Below the pieces are notes generated by a model that saw only the letters and a program-made list of their open reading frames with translations, did no database searches and was not told where the DNA came from. From NCBI GenBank assembly GCA_009843635.1, contig VYDB01000131.1:1-56594 (forward strand): 56,594 nt of DNA. The letters run 5' to 3'. This DNA is from Gammaproteobacteria bacterium. GTDB taxonomy: Bacteria > Pseudomonadota > Gammaproteobacteria > Pseudomonadales > Azotimanducaceae. Both the position numbers and the translations under genes were made by a program. Shown piece after piece: positions 16,313-25,800 of the stretch (position 1 is its first letter; each line of letters begins with the position of its first letter).

Positions 16313-17725
16313 TCAAGATTGGCGTTTCTTGTATGGCGGCCGCATGGCCGAGGCCAACTTCGAGGCCAGCTTCGACTGGCTGTAGATGGACTTGGGGTGA
16401 CTGAAATTCTTGAATCCGTCATAGCCGTGGTAGCAGCCCATTCCGCTCGGACCAACGCCGCCAAAGGGCAGGTCCTCCTGGGCGACGTGCATTATCACGT
16501 CGTTCACGGTAACGCCGCCGGATGTTGTGCGCGTGAGAACCTCTTCTTCTTCGGTCTTGTCCTGGCCAAAGTAGTACAGGCCGAGCGGGCGGTCCTTGCT
16601 GTTGACGTAGTCGATGGTCTCCTCGACTTCCCTGTACTCCTTCACCGGCAGCAGTGGGCCAAAAATCTCGTCCTGCATGACTTGCATGTCGTCGGTAGGG
16701 TTGAGCAGGAGCGTGGGCGGCATGCGGTGATGCTGCTGTTGCGAGAAATCCTCGGCCGCGGGATTGATCTCCACCACATCCGCTCCCTTGGCCTCCGCAT
16801 CTTCGATGTACCGCGTAAGGCGGTCGAAGTGACGCTGGTTGACGATTGAGGTGTAGTCGGGGTTGTCCTTGATGTCGGGATACATCTTGGCGACGGATTC
16901 CTGCGCGTGTTGCACAAACTCATCCCGGGAATCCTCAGGCAGGAAGACGTAGTCCGGTGCAAGACAGATCTGCCCCGCATTAATGGTCTTGCCGGCCATG
17001 ATGTTGCTCGCGGCAAGTTCCATGTCGGCGCTTCGACCGATGATCACCGGTGACTTTCCGCCTAGTTCCAGCGTGACCGGCACGAGATTCTCCGCCGCAG
17101 CCTTCATCACGTGTCTGGCAATGCTCGTCGCGCCGGTAAAGAGCAGGTGATCGAATTGCAACCTGGAGAAGGCGCCACCGACATCCGGCCCGCCGGTGAA
17201 CACCGCCACTTCCTCTTCATCGAAATTCTCGGCGAAGCACTCTTTCATCACCTCCGAGGTCTGGGCTGTGAACTCCGAGGGCTTGATCATGGTTCTGTTC
17301 CCGGCCGCAAAGATGCCGGCAAGGGGGGTGAAGGTGAGATTCACCGGAAAGTTCCATGGGCTGATGCAGCCAACCACGCCCAAGGGCTGATACTCGATCC
17401 TGCCCCGCGAGCCGACCAGGCCCAAGGGGAACATCACTTTGCGCCGCTCCGGCTTCATCCATTCCTTCAGCCTCTTCTTGGCGTGCTCGAGCGGCCCGAT
17501 GGAGCCGTCAACATCCGTGAATTTGGACTGTTCCAGCGAACGATGACCGAAATCGGCGGCCATGGCCTCACTCAGCCTGTCTCCATGTTTCTTGAGGATA
17601 TCGATCGCGCGGTCAATCCGGTCGGTCCGCGTTTTCGCCGTGACGACGCCTTCGGCGAGGTAGGCCTTCTTCTGGCGGTCAAGCACCGCCTGCATCTCGG
17701 GTTGGGTGGGTTCCGCGTTGGTCAC
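16313..17725 (-). CDS. aldehyde dehydrogenase (coniferyl-aldehyde dehydrogenase type)
   Basis: A 470-residue NAD(P)-dependent aldehyde dehydrogenase. It shows PWNFPVNLTFTPLAGI, the general-base Glu in TLELGGKSP, the nucleophile Cys in INAGQICLAPDYV, and the C-terminal FGGVGPSGMGCYHGYDGF seen in coniferyl-aldehyde and related ALDHs. GTG 17725 is taken as the start because GAGAGGAGC lies just ahead of it; an upstream ATG at 17773 would add 16 polar residues and has no comparable site. It would oxidise an aldehyde made by the neighbouring oxygenase/SDR genes to an acid. Confidence 0.9.
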   Translation of the reverse strand: MTNAEPTQPEMQAVLDRQKKAYLAEGVVTAKTRTDRIDRAIDILKKHGDRLSEAMAADFGHRSLEQSKFTDVDGSIGPLEHAKKRLKEWMKPERRKVMFPLGLVGSRGRIEYQPLGVVGCISPWNFPVNLTFTPLAGIFAAGNRTMIKPSEFTAQTSEVMKECFAENFDEEEVAVFTGGPDVGGAFSRLQFDHLLFTGATSIARHVMKAAAENLVPVTLELGGKSPVIIGRSADMELAASNIMAGKTINAGQICLAPDYVFLPEDSRDEFVQHAQESVAKMYPDIKDNPDYTSIVNQRHFDRLTRYIEDAEAKGADVVEINPAAEDFSQQQHHRMPPTLLLNPTDDMQVMQDEIFGPLLPVKEYREVEETIDYVNSKDRPLGLYYFGQDKTEEEEVLTRTTSGGVTVNDVIMHVAQEDLPFGGVGPSGMGCYHGYDGFKNFSHPKSIYSQSKLASKLASAMRPPYKKRQS

Positions 17726-17804
17726 GTTGCTCCTCTCAGTTTCTGGCTTGTGCGTGCAATCGGATGAGTCCATATCCGCTCACAGACAATAGCAGATGAG
17801 GGGG

Positions 17805-17849
17805 CTAGAACCGATAGGTCAGCTCCACCCTGTTGCCCGATCCGAGGCG
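17805..17849 (-). pseudogene. possible vestige of an outer-membrane barrel C-terminus
   Basis: Read on the minus strand, the 14 codons before a TAG at 17805-17807 spell RLGSGNRVELTYRF, which resembles the last strand and terminal Phe (beta-signal) of an outer-membrane barrel. An in-frame TGA lies immediately upstream, so no intact gene remains. It is short enough to be chance. Confidence 0.25.
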
Positions 17850-17974
17850 TCAGCCTGATCGGCTGCACAGCCTGTGCTGTCGCGAAAGGTAAGCTTGAAG
17901 CTGCGCGGAGAAGTTTGCACTATCTGCGGCCCGGCCGGCACGATTGAAAAGCTGGCCCACAGAAGGACTGCATC

Positions 17975-18496
17975 ATGACGTTGCCCATTTCGGTAACCTT
18001 TCATCACGTCGGCATTACCGTCACCAACCTCGAGCGGGCCATTGAGTGGTACGGCAAGGTCTTTGGACTTGCGCCGGGTGTTGCGCTGGAGGTCTCCGGC
18101 CCCAGCGGAGAACGGGTGCTACGGCTGCCCAAGCAGTTTCACCGGGCCGCGCTGCTGCCCGTGGGGAGCTTTGCGATTGAGCTGCTGGAATTCGAGCCGA
18201 CGCGCAAACCCATGGAAATGCGCCAGGACGACATCGGTTATGTGTACATCTGTTTTGCGGTTGAGGATCTGGATGACGTTTACGCCCGCCTGACCGCTGA
18301 GGGAATCGACTTCCATACTGAACCGCTGCATGCGGACGAAGGCCAATTGGCAGGCTCCAAGTTCTGCGTAATGCGCGATCCCGATGGCAAGACCATCGAG
18401 TTGGTCGAGCTCGGTCCGGGCATGCATGTTTCGGAATTGCACAAAGCCTCAAGAGCAGGCGTTGACTTGACGCGGCCGCTGATTTTGGATGGATAG
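17975..18496 (+). CDS. VOC (glyoxalase/bleomycin-resistance) family protein
   Basis: A 173-residue protein with paired beta-alpha-beta-beta-beta modules. The first begins FHHVGITVTNLERAIEWYGKVFG and the second IGYVYICFAVEDLDDVYARL, ending in MRDPDGKTIELVEL, which supplies the usual Glu metal ligand. Such proteins include methylmalonyl-CoA epimerase, glyoxalase and extradiol dioxygenases; the reaction cannot be fixed here. It overlaps the next gene by 8 bp. Confidence 0.85.
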   Translation: MTLPISVTFHHVGITVTNLERAIEWYGKVFGLAPGVALEVSGPSGERVLRLPKQFHRAALLPVGSFAIELLEFEPTRKPMEMRQDDIGYVYICFAVEDLDDVYARLTAEGIDFHTEPLHADEGQLAGSKFCVMRDPDGKTIELVELGPGMHVSELHKASRAGVDLTRPLILDG

Positions 18497-19316
18497 CGGC
18501 GCTGGCCGCCGACTGACGAGACAATTGCAAACTATAGTGGCTGAACCCTACTGCGCTCTCGCGGCGGGCTGTGTTCCCGATGCACTGCCTTGGGAGATCC
18601 CTCGCATTGCGCGCCAAGCTGGATTCGAATCCTGCGGCATGTGGGTTGACCCGGCAACGACCTGGGATGGCGGCGCATTGGGGAGAACTCGCAGTGCCCT
18701 GACCGAAACGGGCGTTAAGCTGATCGATGTCGAGGCGCTTTGGCTTGGGAATGGGAGCCGGGCGACGGATGCGCAGAAGCTGATTCTTGATGCGGGCTTA
18801 AGGCTGGGCGCCAGAAACGTCTTGGTGGTCTCCCGCCATGATGACTATGCGGCCAGTCTGTCCCAGTTCAGGGAGCTCTGTGAGTGGGTTGGCGACGGCA
18901 TTCGGATCAATCTGGAGTTTGGCGAGTTCACGCCAATCAAGTCGCTGTCGGCCGCACGGGCCTTCATCGCAGCAGTCGATCATCCGGCCGCCGGCATCCT
19001 GATCGATCTCATGCACTTGAATCGCGCGGGCGATGCTCTCCCGTCGCTGGATTCGGAGCTATTCTCCTACGTGCAGGCCTGTGATTTCCTGCAGTCGTCG
19101 GCGACCATGACCGGTGCCGACTACATTGAAGCGGCGGTGGACGGACGCTGTCCATTGGGGGAGGGGGAGGCCAGAAGGGGGGATATCGAAGCGGTCTGCC
19201 GTTCAGGACTCGATGTCAGCCTGGAGATTCGATCCAAGGCGTTGCGGGATGCCTTTCCCGATCCGATGGAGCGGGCCCAACAGATTCGCCAGCGCTGCCA
19301 GCGCTCCGCGCACTAG
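18489..19316 (+). CDS. sugar phosphate isomerase/epimerase-like TIM-barrel protein
   Basis: A 275-residue protein of the AP endonuclease 2/xylose isomerase-like fold. Recognisable pieces are GVKLIDVEALWLG, LEFGEFTPIKSL with a likely metal Glu, GILIDLMHLNRAG (Asp, His), and a late CPLGEGEARRGDIEAVCRSG segment. The family covers isomerases, epimerases and some ring-cleaving dehydratases. ATG 18489 lies within the end of the VOC gene (8-bp overlap), so the two are co-translated and probably act in sequence. Confidence 0.8.
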   Translation: MDSGAGRRLTRQLQTIVAEPYCALAAGCVPDALPWEIPRIARQAGFESCGMWVDPATTWDGGALGRTRSALTETGVKLIDVEALWLGNGSRATDAQKLILDAGLRLGARNVLVVSRHDDYAASLSQFRELCEWVGDGIRINLEFGEFTPIKSLSAARAFIAAVDHPAAGILIDLMHLNRAGDALPSLDSELFSYVQACDFLQSSATMTGADYIEAAVDGRCPLGEGEARRGDIEAVCRSGLDVSLEIRSKALRDAFPDPMERAQQIRQRCQRSAH

Positions 19317-19326
19317 GCTCCCTCGC

Positions 19327-20682
19327 TTAGCGACCAGGCGGATTGCCGGCCATGTAGTCGTTCAATACTTCGTGGAAACGCCTGACCCGGGTTTCCTGTG
19401 CGGCGAGGTAAGGTTCCTGGTAGCCCTTGGAGTGCCAGCCGGTGGTCTGGCCAGGGGTGAGCTGCCAGTCTTGGAACACCACTTGGTCCGAGTAGTCCAA
19501 TACGCTCTCGCCATTGCCGTACTCCCGGAAATCCAGCTCCGCCTCGGTGAGCTCAATGGGATTCACCGCCGTGCGATTGACGAATTCGTCCATGCCTTCA
19601 ATGGGATAGGCCATCGTCCACTGATCGAAAAAGCACTTTTGGGGGTCCGTTGGATGGGGCTCCCAACGCCAGACCAGGAAGGAATCCGCCGATGGCGCGA
19701 TGGCGACGTTGGGGAAGAGCACTTGGAAGGGGCTTTCCGTCAGGTCCTCGTCGTTGAGATGTTCGTAATGCAGATGGCCTTTTTCCCGCCATAGCGCCCT
19801 CTTGGCGGCCTTCAGGTCACGCCAGCCTTGCATGGCCTTGGTTTCGTAGTCGGGATACTTGTCGGGATCGATGTCCCAGACCCGCAGCATGTCGTCAAAC
19901 GGGTGCGGTTCGCCTTCGGGCAGCCTGTCCCGCAACGATGGCCGGCCCATTTGCACGATGCGGTTGTGGCCCATGGGGAACATTTCATAGCGGGACGTGA
20001 AGTGGTCCTGGTCGATGATCGGCGGCACCTGGGGATGCACGGTGCGCGTGTGGTAAGACTCGTTGAAGTTGTCCGACCAGAACTTCCAGTTGGTGTCGAG
20101 CGCCACTCGAAGCCAATTGACGCGAATGGTCTTGTCAAACTGGTGATTTTTGTACAGTTCCGGAGTGGGCTCCAAGTACTTCATCAAATCCGGCGCTTGG
20201 TCATCCATGGTGTACCAGACGAGCCCCGCCCAAGTGTCCACGCGAACTTCGTTGAGCTTCAGCTTGCCCACCGGATCGCCTTGGGGAAAGTCATCCCGGT
20301 CCGGGCAGTCCTCCAGCACGCCGTCAAGCCCCCACTTCCAGCCGTGGTACGGGCAGGTGAAGCAGGCTTGGCTGCCGTCCTGCCAAGTTAAGCGTTGCGC
20401 CCGGTGGCCGCAGGCGTTGTAGAACCCCTTCAGCGAGCCGTCGCGCTGCTTGACGATGATGACCGACTCGCGCACGAAGTCGTGCACGATGTAGTCGCCG
20501 GCTTGCTCAAGCTGCTTCTCCCGGCCAGCGATGTGCCAGATCTTGGTCCACAGGCAGCCCCATTCCCGCGCCATGAACTCCGGGCAGTAGTAACGTTCCT
20601 GAGAAATTGGATCGCCTCGAAGCAGGGATGGATCCTTGCCATCCATCGCTAACGCATGTTGCATGCACACTTCATTGGTCAT
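19327..20682 (-). CDS. Rieske aromatic ring-hydroxylating dioxygenase, alpha subunit
   Basis: A 451-residue large-type alpha subunit. The Rieske domain has NACGHRAQRL and TCPYHGWKWG. The catalytic SRPBCC domain has DNFNESYHTRTVHP with two His ligands and the bridging acidic residue. It lacks a neighbouring beta-subunit or ferredoxin gene, so it may be a homotrimeric type. GGGAGG precedes ATG 20682; a GTG at 20691 would place the start on that site. It is convergent with the isomerase-like gene. Confidence 0.9.
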   Translation of the reverse strand: MTNEVCMQHALAMDGKDPSLLRGDPISQERYYCPEFMAREWGCLWTKIWHIAGREKQLEQAGDYIVHDFVRESVIIVKQRDGSLKGFYNACGHRAQRLTWQDGSQACFTCPYHGWKWGLDGVLEDCPDRDDFPQGDPVGKLKLNEVRVDTWAGLVWYTMDDQAPDLMKYLEPTPELYKNHQFDKTIRVNWLRVALDTNWKFWSDNFNESYHTRTVHPQVPPIIDQDHFTSRYEMFPMGHNRIVQMGRPSLRDRLPEGEPHPFDDMLRVWDIDPDKYPDYETKAMQGWRDLKAAKRALWREKGHLHYEHLNDEDLTESPFQVLFPNVAIAPSADSFLVWRWEPHPTDPQKCFFDQWTMAYPIEGMDEFVNRTAVNPIELTEAELDFREYGNGESVLDYSDQVVFQDWQLTPGQTTGWHSKGYQEPYLAAQETRVRRFHEVLNDYMAGNPPGR

Positions 20683-20788
20683 CGGTTGCACCTCCCTCGA
20701 TTCGCAGCAATTAGACTGGTGGGAGTCACGGATGTCAAAGTCAAGACTAGCAGGGCGATGGGTTTGGCCACTGCCTTAGGCCGCCCGT

Positions 20789-21949
20789 TCAGTTGGAGAA
20801 CGGATCCTGAAGGCCGGGGCGGTCCAGAAAGTCCGGGTCGGTCAGCGAATCGAGAAAGGCCAGCAGGTCCGCCCGCTCCTCGGCCGTCATGTCGATGCCC
20901 TTGACGAACTGGCTTTTGTGGACATTGGCGCGGCCGTCGCCGGCGAACTCTCCTTTTTCGATGTTACGGCCGCCCGCCGCATAGAAGTCGAGCACAGCCT
21001 CTAGATCCGGGATGCTGCCGTCGTGCATGTAAGGGGCCGTGAGCGCCACGTTGCGCAGGGTTGGTGCGCGGAAGCGGCCGCGGTCTTCCGGTTTCCCGGT
21101 TAGCTGGAAAAGGCCTTGGTCGACGGCCGGGTAGGCGTTTTCGCCGCCGACGTTGTACAGCCCCGTGTTGTGGAAGGGGTCTTCCAGGATCGCTGAGCTT
21201 TCGTGATTGGTGGATTGGGTGAAGTTGAAGCCGCCATGGCAGTGGTGGCATTCGAAGCGTTCGGAGAAGAATGAGCCGAGCCCGCGGATGGCGGCTTCGC
21301 TCAAGGCTTCGTCCTCCCCAGCGTAGGCGTAGCGGTCGAACGGGGATTGGAAGGAAACCAGCGACCGGACGAAGCAGGCTAGAGCATCGACGATATGCGT
21401 GAACTCAAGCGAGGTTGCCCCGGGGAAGGCTGGTTCGAACAGTCGCTGGTAGAGCGGATCATCGCGGAACCGGGCGAGCACTTCGTCCTCGCGCCCGGTG
21501 ATGCCGAGTTCCACCGGGCTTTCGCCGAACATGGGTATCAGCAGTTGCTGCTCGATGTGGCGGAGACCAGGATGTGCCCACATCAGCGTTGCGTTGTAGG
21601 CGACGTTTACCAGCGCCAAGGCGTTGCGTGGGGTGGCCTTGCCAGTGGAGCCGACGGCCTGTGCGCGGGGCTCGGTGAATGCGTGTTCCGGCAGATGGCA
21701 GGAAGCGCAGGCCTGTTGACCGTTGCCGGAAAGCCGCCTGTCGTAGAACAGGTGCCGCCCAAGTTCCACCTTGGCGGCAGTCATGGGATTGCCTTCCGGC
21801 ACGACCGGCTGCGGATAGCCCGCCGGTATGGGCCACTCGTAGGTTTCAGGCGCGCTGCAGCCGCTAATGCCGACGAGCAGTGCGGCGGTCCAGACGGCGA
21901 TCCCAACCGACCGGGCCGGCATCGCCGAACGACCCAGCGCCGAGGTCAT
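20789..21949 (-). CDS. MbnH-like dihaem cytochrome c peroxidase family protein
   Basis: A 386-residue exported dihaem protein. The N-terminal hydrophobic stretch ends in LVGISGC (Cys31), a lipobox, so it is probably a periplasmic lipoprotein. Haem sites are CASCH (81-85) and CHHCH region (CxxCH 234-238). The architecture belongs to the CcpA/MauG superfamily. MbnH-type members oxidise a Trp in a partner MbnP to kynurenine to form a copper site. The start ATG 21949 overlaps the upstream MbnP-like gene by 4 bp (ATGA), which strengthens the pairing and separates it from ordinary peroxidases. Confidence 0.88.
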   Translation of the reverse strand: MTSALGRSAMPARSVGIAVWTAALLVGISGCSAPETYEWPIPAGYPQPVVPEGNPMTAAKVELGRHLFYDRRLSGNGQQACASCHLPEHAFTEPRAQAVGSTGKATPRNALALVNVAYNATLMWAHPGLRHIEQQLLIPMFGESPVELGITGREDEVLARFRDDPLYQRLFEPAFPGATSLEFTHIVDALACFVRSLVSFQSPFDRYAYAGEDEALSEAAIRGLGSFFSERFECHHCHGGFNFTQSTNHESSAILEDPFHNTGLYNVGGENAYPAVDQGLFQLTGKPEDRGRFRAPTLRNVALTAPYMHDGSIPDLEAVLDFYAAGGRNIEKGEFAGDGRANVHKSQFVKGIDMTAEERADLLAFLDSLTDPDFLDRPGLQDPFSN

Positions 21950-22767
21950 TCGGCACCGTCTTCGTATCGAAAGAAGGCTTGGTGCCCGCAGCCGCCGTCG
22001 CACTGCCCGTTGTCGGCGTCGATGCCGATGCGGGTCAACAAGTGCCGACAGTGTGGCGCCGCGCGGTAGTCGTCAACGCAGTTAGCTGCATTGGTCGGGT
22101 CGATGCCGGCGAGCAGGGCGTCGAGATCGACAACGACGACGCCATCCCAGGCCACAGCGGCTGGCAGTCGAATCGTCGCCCTGTTTGGCCGGGCGCAGCT
22201 TTCCGGTGGTCGTACTGCAGAGGGCGAGACGCAACCAGTGCTGCCGAGGTGGAACGACCAGCCCGTACCGACATCGAGACGCAGAAACTTGTAACCGGAC
22301 TGCCAGGTCCAGAACATGGACGGCACGTTGAGCGGCGGCGGGGCGGCGAGCGGGTGGGCGTGATTGCGCTCGAAAGGCACGCCGAGCTCGAATTCGACGG
22401 CTGCGTAATCGCCGCGGGCAACCTTTCCTGAAATGTGTGGGTCGTCCTGCGCCCCGGCGCATTGGCCGACCCACGAAACCAATGCGATGCCTGCGTCCTG
22501 GCTCTGCGTGGGTTGGGCATCGAGCATCACCGGAGCCGCTGCGCCGTTCACCTCGACCATGCGAAGGTTTGATACGTAAAATCGCAGTTGGCCGGGCTCC
22601 GGAATGCCGTTGCAGCCTGCAGCGAGCGATGAGTTCAGGCTGAAGCTCAGACGTACGGGTTCGACGTTCCAATTGCCGCAGCCGGTGGCGGCCACCGTGG
22701 CCAGCAGCAAGGCGCAGAGCGGAGTACATCGGGTGATTCGAGCCCAGGGGGCAATAGCGGCGAGCAT
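21946..22767 (-). CDS. MbnP-like copper-binding lipoprotein
   Basis: A 273-residue exported protein. The signal sequence ends AATGC (Cys30), consistent with a lipoprotein. The family segment SMFWTWQSGYKFLRLD has Trp153 and Trp155, and HAHPL just before it may supply metal ligands. MbnP proteins bind copper after a Trp is converted to kynurenine by MbnH. Several Cys pairs in the last 60 residues (CVDD, CRHL, CDGGCGH) suggest disulfides. ATG 22767 is chosen; a longer upstream frame is arginine-rich shadow sequence. It is the first gene of a two-gene unit with the MbnH-like gene. Confidence 0.85.
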   Translation of the reverse strand: MLAAIAPWARITRCTPLCALLLATVAATGCGNWNVEPVRLSFSLNSSLAAGCNGIPEPGQLRFYVSNLRMVEVNGAAAPVMLDAQPTQSQDAGIALVSWVGQCAGAQDDPHISGKVARGDYAAVEFELGVPFERNHAHPLAAPPPLNVPSMFWTWQSGYKFLRLDVGTGWSFHLGSTGCVSPSAVRPPESCARPNRATIRLPAAVAWDGVVVVDLDALLAGIDPTNAANCVDDYRAAPHCRHLLTRIGIDADNGQCDGGCGHQAFFRYEDGAE

Positions 22768-22877
22768 GGGCCCAATGGTACAGAAGTCCGGCGTACGGAA
22801 AAGAGCTGGTGAGGGGGAAACGCAAGCAGTATCGGCACCTGTCGCAACAGGCCGGATACAGGTAGGATTCCGCCCAC

Positions 22878-25800
22878 ATGGGATTCCTGCCAAACATTGG
22901 CAAGCATGCTGTCGGGGTGGTTCTCTTCGGGACCTATGGGCTCCATTGCGGCTTGGCTTTCGGACACGGCGAACACGAGATTCCCCGGCATGTCTCCGTG
23001 CACGGCCGGGACTTGGGCGACTGTTCGCAGCCGGTGCGGCCCTGCCGAACAATCCAGTATGCGCGGTCCGTTGCGGCCAAGGGCGACCGGGTTCTGGTGG
23101 CTGCTGGCCGCTATCAGGTGCATACCATGCGGGAGGTCTTCGCGCTCACCAGCGGCATCGTTGACTTCAAGGGCGGTTTCAACCGTTTCGACCATTTTGC
23201 CAACCAGTCACCGGACCGGAATCAGACGACGCTGACCGGCGTGCCTAGAGAGTTCCGCAGCCAACTGCGCGACAAGGGGTTTCATGTCGTAGCGGATCTG
23301 AAGGGGTTGCGCCCGCACCAGCGCCGCGCCCTGAAGCGTTTCCAGGCCGGTCAGTCCGCCATGAACTCAAGCAGCGGCCCCATGCCCTGTGAAGGCGGCA
23401 TGGCGGGAGAGTTCGCCTGCGCATCGGTTGACCTGCTATCCCATGTGGCGCTCGATGGCTTTTCGCGAAAGCCCACGGCCGCAAACGACGTTTGGGGGTT
23501 CTTGGATCTCAACACCGAGCGGGAGTACGCCCTTATCGGCCTGAAGAACGGCGCGTCGGTGGTGGATGTTTCGGACCCTGCCGACCCCTTTGAAGTGGGG
23601 CATGTTGTCGGTACCGAATCGGATTGGCGCGATGTCAAGGTTCTGCAAATCTATAACGAAAGCAAGGCGGACTGGCGCAGTTACGGCTACGTGAGCACCG
23701 AAGCCACGGACAGCATCACGGTCATCGACCTCACCGGCCTGCCTAACGAAGTGGCGCTTGCGGGGAGGCGGACGGACAACATCACCTCCCACAACATATA
23801 CGTCAGCAACGTCGAGTACGCCACCAACACGCCGGTACCGGAGTGGCCCGCTCCCCTGTTGCAGGTGCTCGGGTCGAATGGGCGTTTCGGCGCTTTCCGC
23901 TCCTACCATCTGAGCGAACCGGCCGAACCGCAGCTCGCGGGACAGTCGCCTGCCGAGTCTCCGGGGCGTTACAGCCACGATGCGACCTCCATGCTGGTGG
24001 ACGACGAGCGGGCCGCCAGTTGCGCCAACGCCGCCGGACCTTGCGAGGTCCTGTTTGACTTCTCCGAGTCCACCATCGATCTATGGGACTTGAGCGACCA
24101 GGCCAATCCGCAGCTACTGAGCTCGACAACTTACGATCCCCCTCAAGAAGATGCGCAATACGTCCACTCGGGCTGGTGGAGCGAGGATCAGCGCTACCTG
24201 TTCGTGCAGGATGAGTTTGACGAGGCCTTCGGAGGGCTCAACACGACGCTGCGCGTCTTTGACCTGTCGAGCCTCAGCGCGCCGGTGCTGGCGAAGGTGT
24301 GGACCGGACCCACCGAGGCGATCGACCACAACGGCTATGTGCGGGGCAACCGGTACTACATGTCGAATTACACGCGCGGCTTCACCGTGCTCGACATCAC
24401 CACGCCTGCGAACCCTGTGGAGGTCGGTTACTTCGATACCCACCCGGTTTCGGATTCGCCGGCGTTCGATGGCGCTTGGGGCGTTTACCCGTTCCTGCCC
24501 AGCGGCACCATCCTGGTTAGCGACTTCGGCGGCGGCCTTTACGTGCTGGACGACCGGACCCGCAGTGCCGAACAGGGCAGTGTCGCATTCATGGCGCCTG
24601 CTTTCGGCGGAGAGGAGGGCACCGAGGTCATCGTTCCGGTTTCCCGAACCGGCGGCACGTCTGGCAGGGTCACGGTGGAGTACGCGGTGTTCGGCGGGTC
24701 GGCAGGATTGGCGGACGTTGCTTCAGTGCAGGGAACGTTCACGTGGCCAGCGGGCGACGGAGGCAATCGGAACATTCGGGTGCCGCTCCTGACCGACGGC
24801 GACTCCGAGCCGATCGAACGCACCTTCGTGCGCTTGGCCAATCCGACGGGCGGTGCGGTTCTCGGCACCGTGAACTTGGCCAGCCTCTTCATCGGTGACC
24901 CCGGCGAAACACCATCGGTCGGTTTTTCCGAACGGGCTATTGGCGTGCGTGCCAACGCGGAACGCGCTATCGTGACCGTCCGCCGTTTCGGAAGCCCGGC
25001 GGGGGCGGTGGAGGTGTCCTATGCTACGCAACCGGTGACCGCGGAGGAAGGCGTGGACTATTTGGCGCCGCCGGACGGACTGCTGCGCTGGGAGGATGGC
25101 GACGCCCGGTCGCAGACCATCGTGATCGACCTGCTGCAAAACGAACCGCCGGCCAGTAATTCGGCAGACGTCAAAAGCTTTCGGGTGCAGTTGTTCGGAG
25201 CGGAAGGTGGCTTGCTCTCCGAGGCACATAGCCTGGACGTGGGGATCGGAGGCATCCCTAGCGTTGATGAACCCGTGGCGGAAGTGGCCGGATTCGTGGA
25301 TCTGCCGGCTTCCGGATTTAGGCGCATTGACTTGGCGGGCGATTTCGCAGACCCCGAGGGGCGTCCGCTGGCCTACGACGTTTCCGTGGACGATCCGGCG
25401 GTTGCTGAAGTGTCGGTCGACGCGGATGGCGTGGTCGCCGTTCGAGGCTTGGCTTCCGGCCAGGTTTCGCTGACCGTGACAGCCACCGCTGGCGAGGGAG
25501 ACGACCCCTGGCAAGCTTCGAAGACCTACGTCGTGACGGTTCGTGGACGGGCCTTGGTTCCGAAGTTTCTTGCGGCGTCAGATGCGGCAGGGCAGGGGTT
25601 CGTCCGCATCATCAACCGCTCTTCGATGGCTGGGGAAGTGCGCATCGCGGCCATTGATGACACCGGCGTCCGGTTTGACCCGATCACTGTCAGCATCGAT
25701 GCCAGTGCCGTGGTCCATTTCAATTCCGATGACTTGGAGGACGGCAATCCCGCAAAGGGGCTTTCCAGCGGCACAGGCCTAGGTGCCGGCGACTGGCGCT

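Noticed and set aside
20789..22767. methanobactin biosynthesis locus
   Set aside because: Only the MbnH and MbnP homologues occur; no precursor peptide, MbnB or MbnC gene is present on either side.
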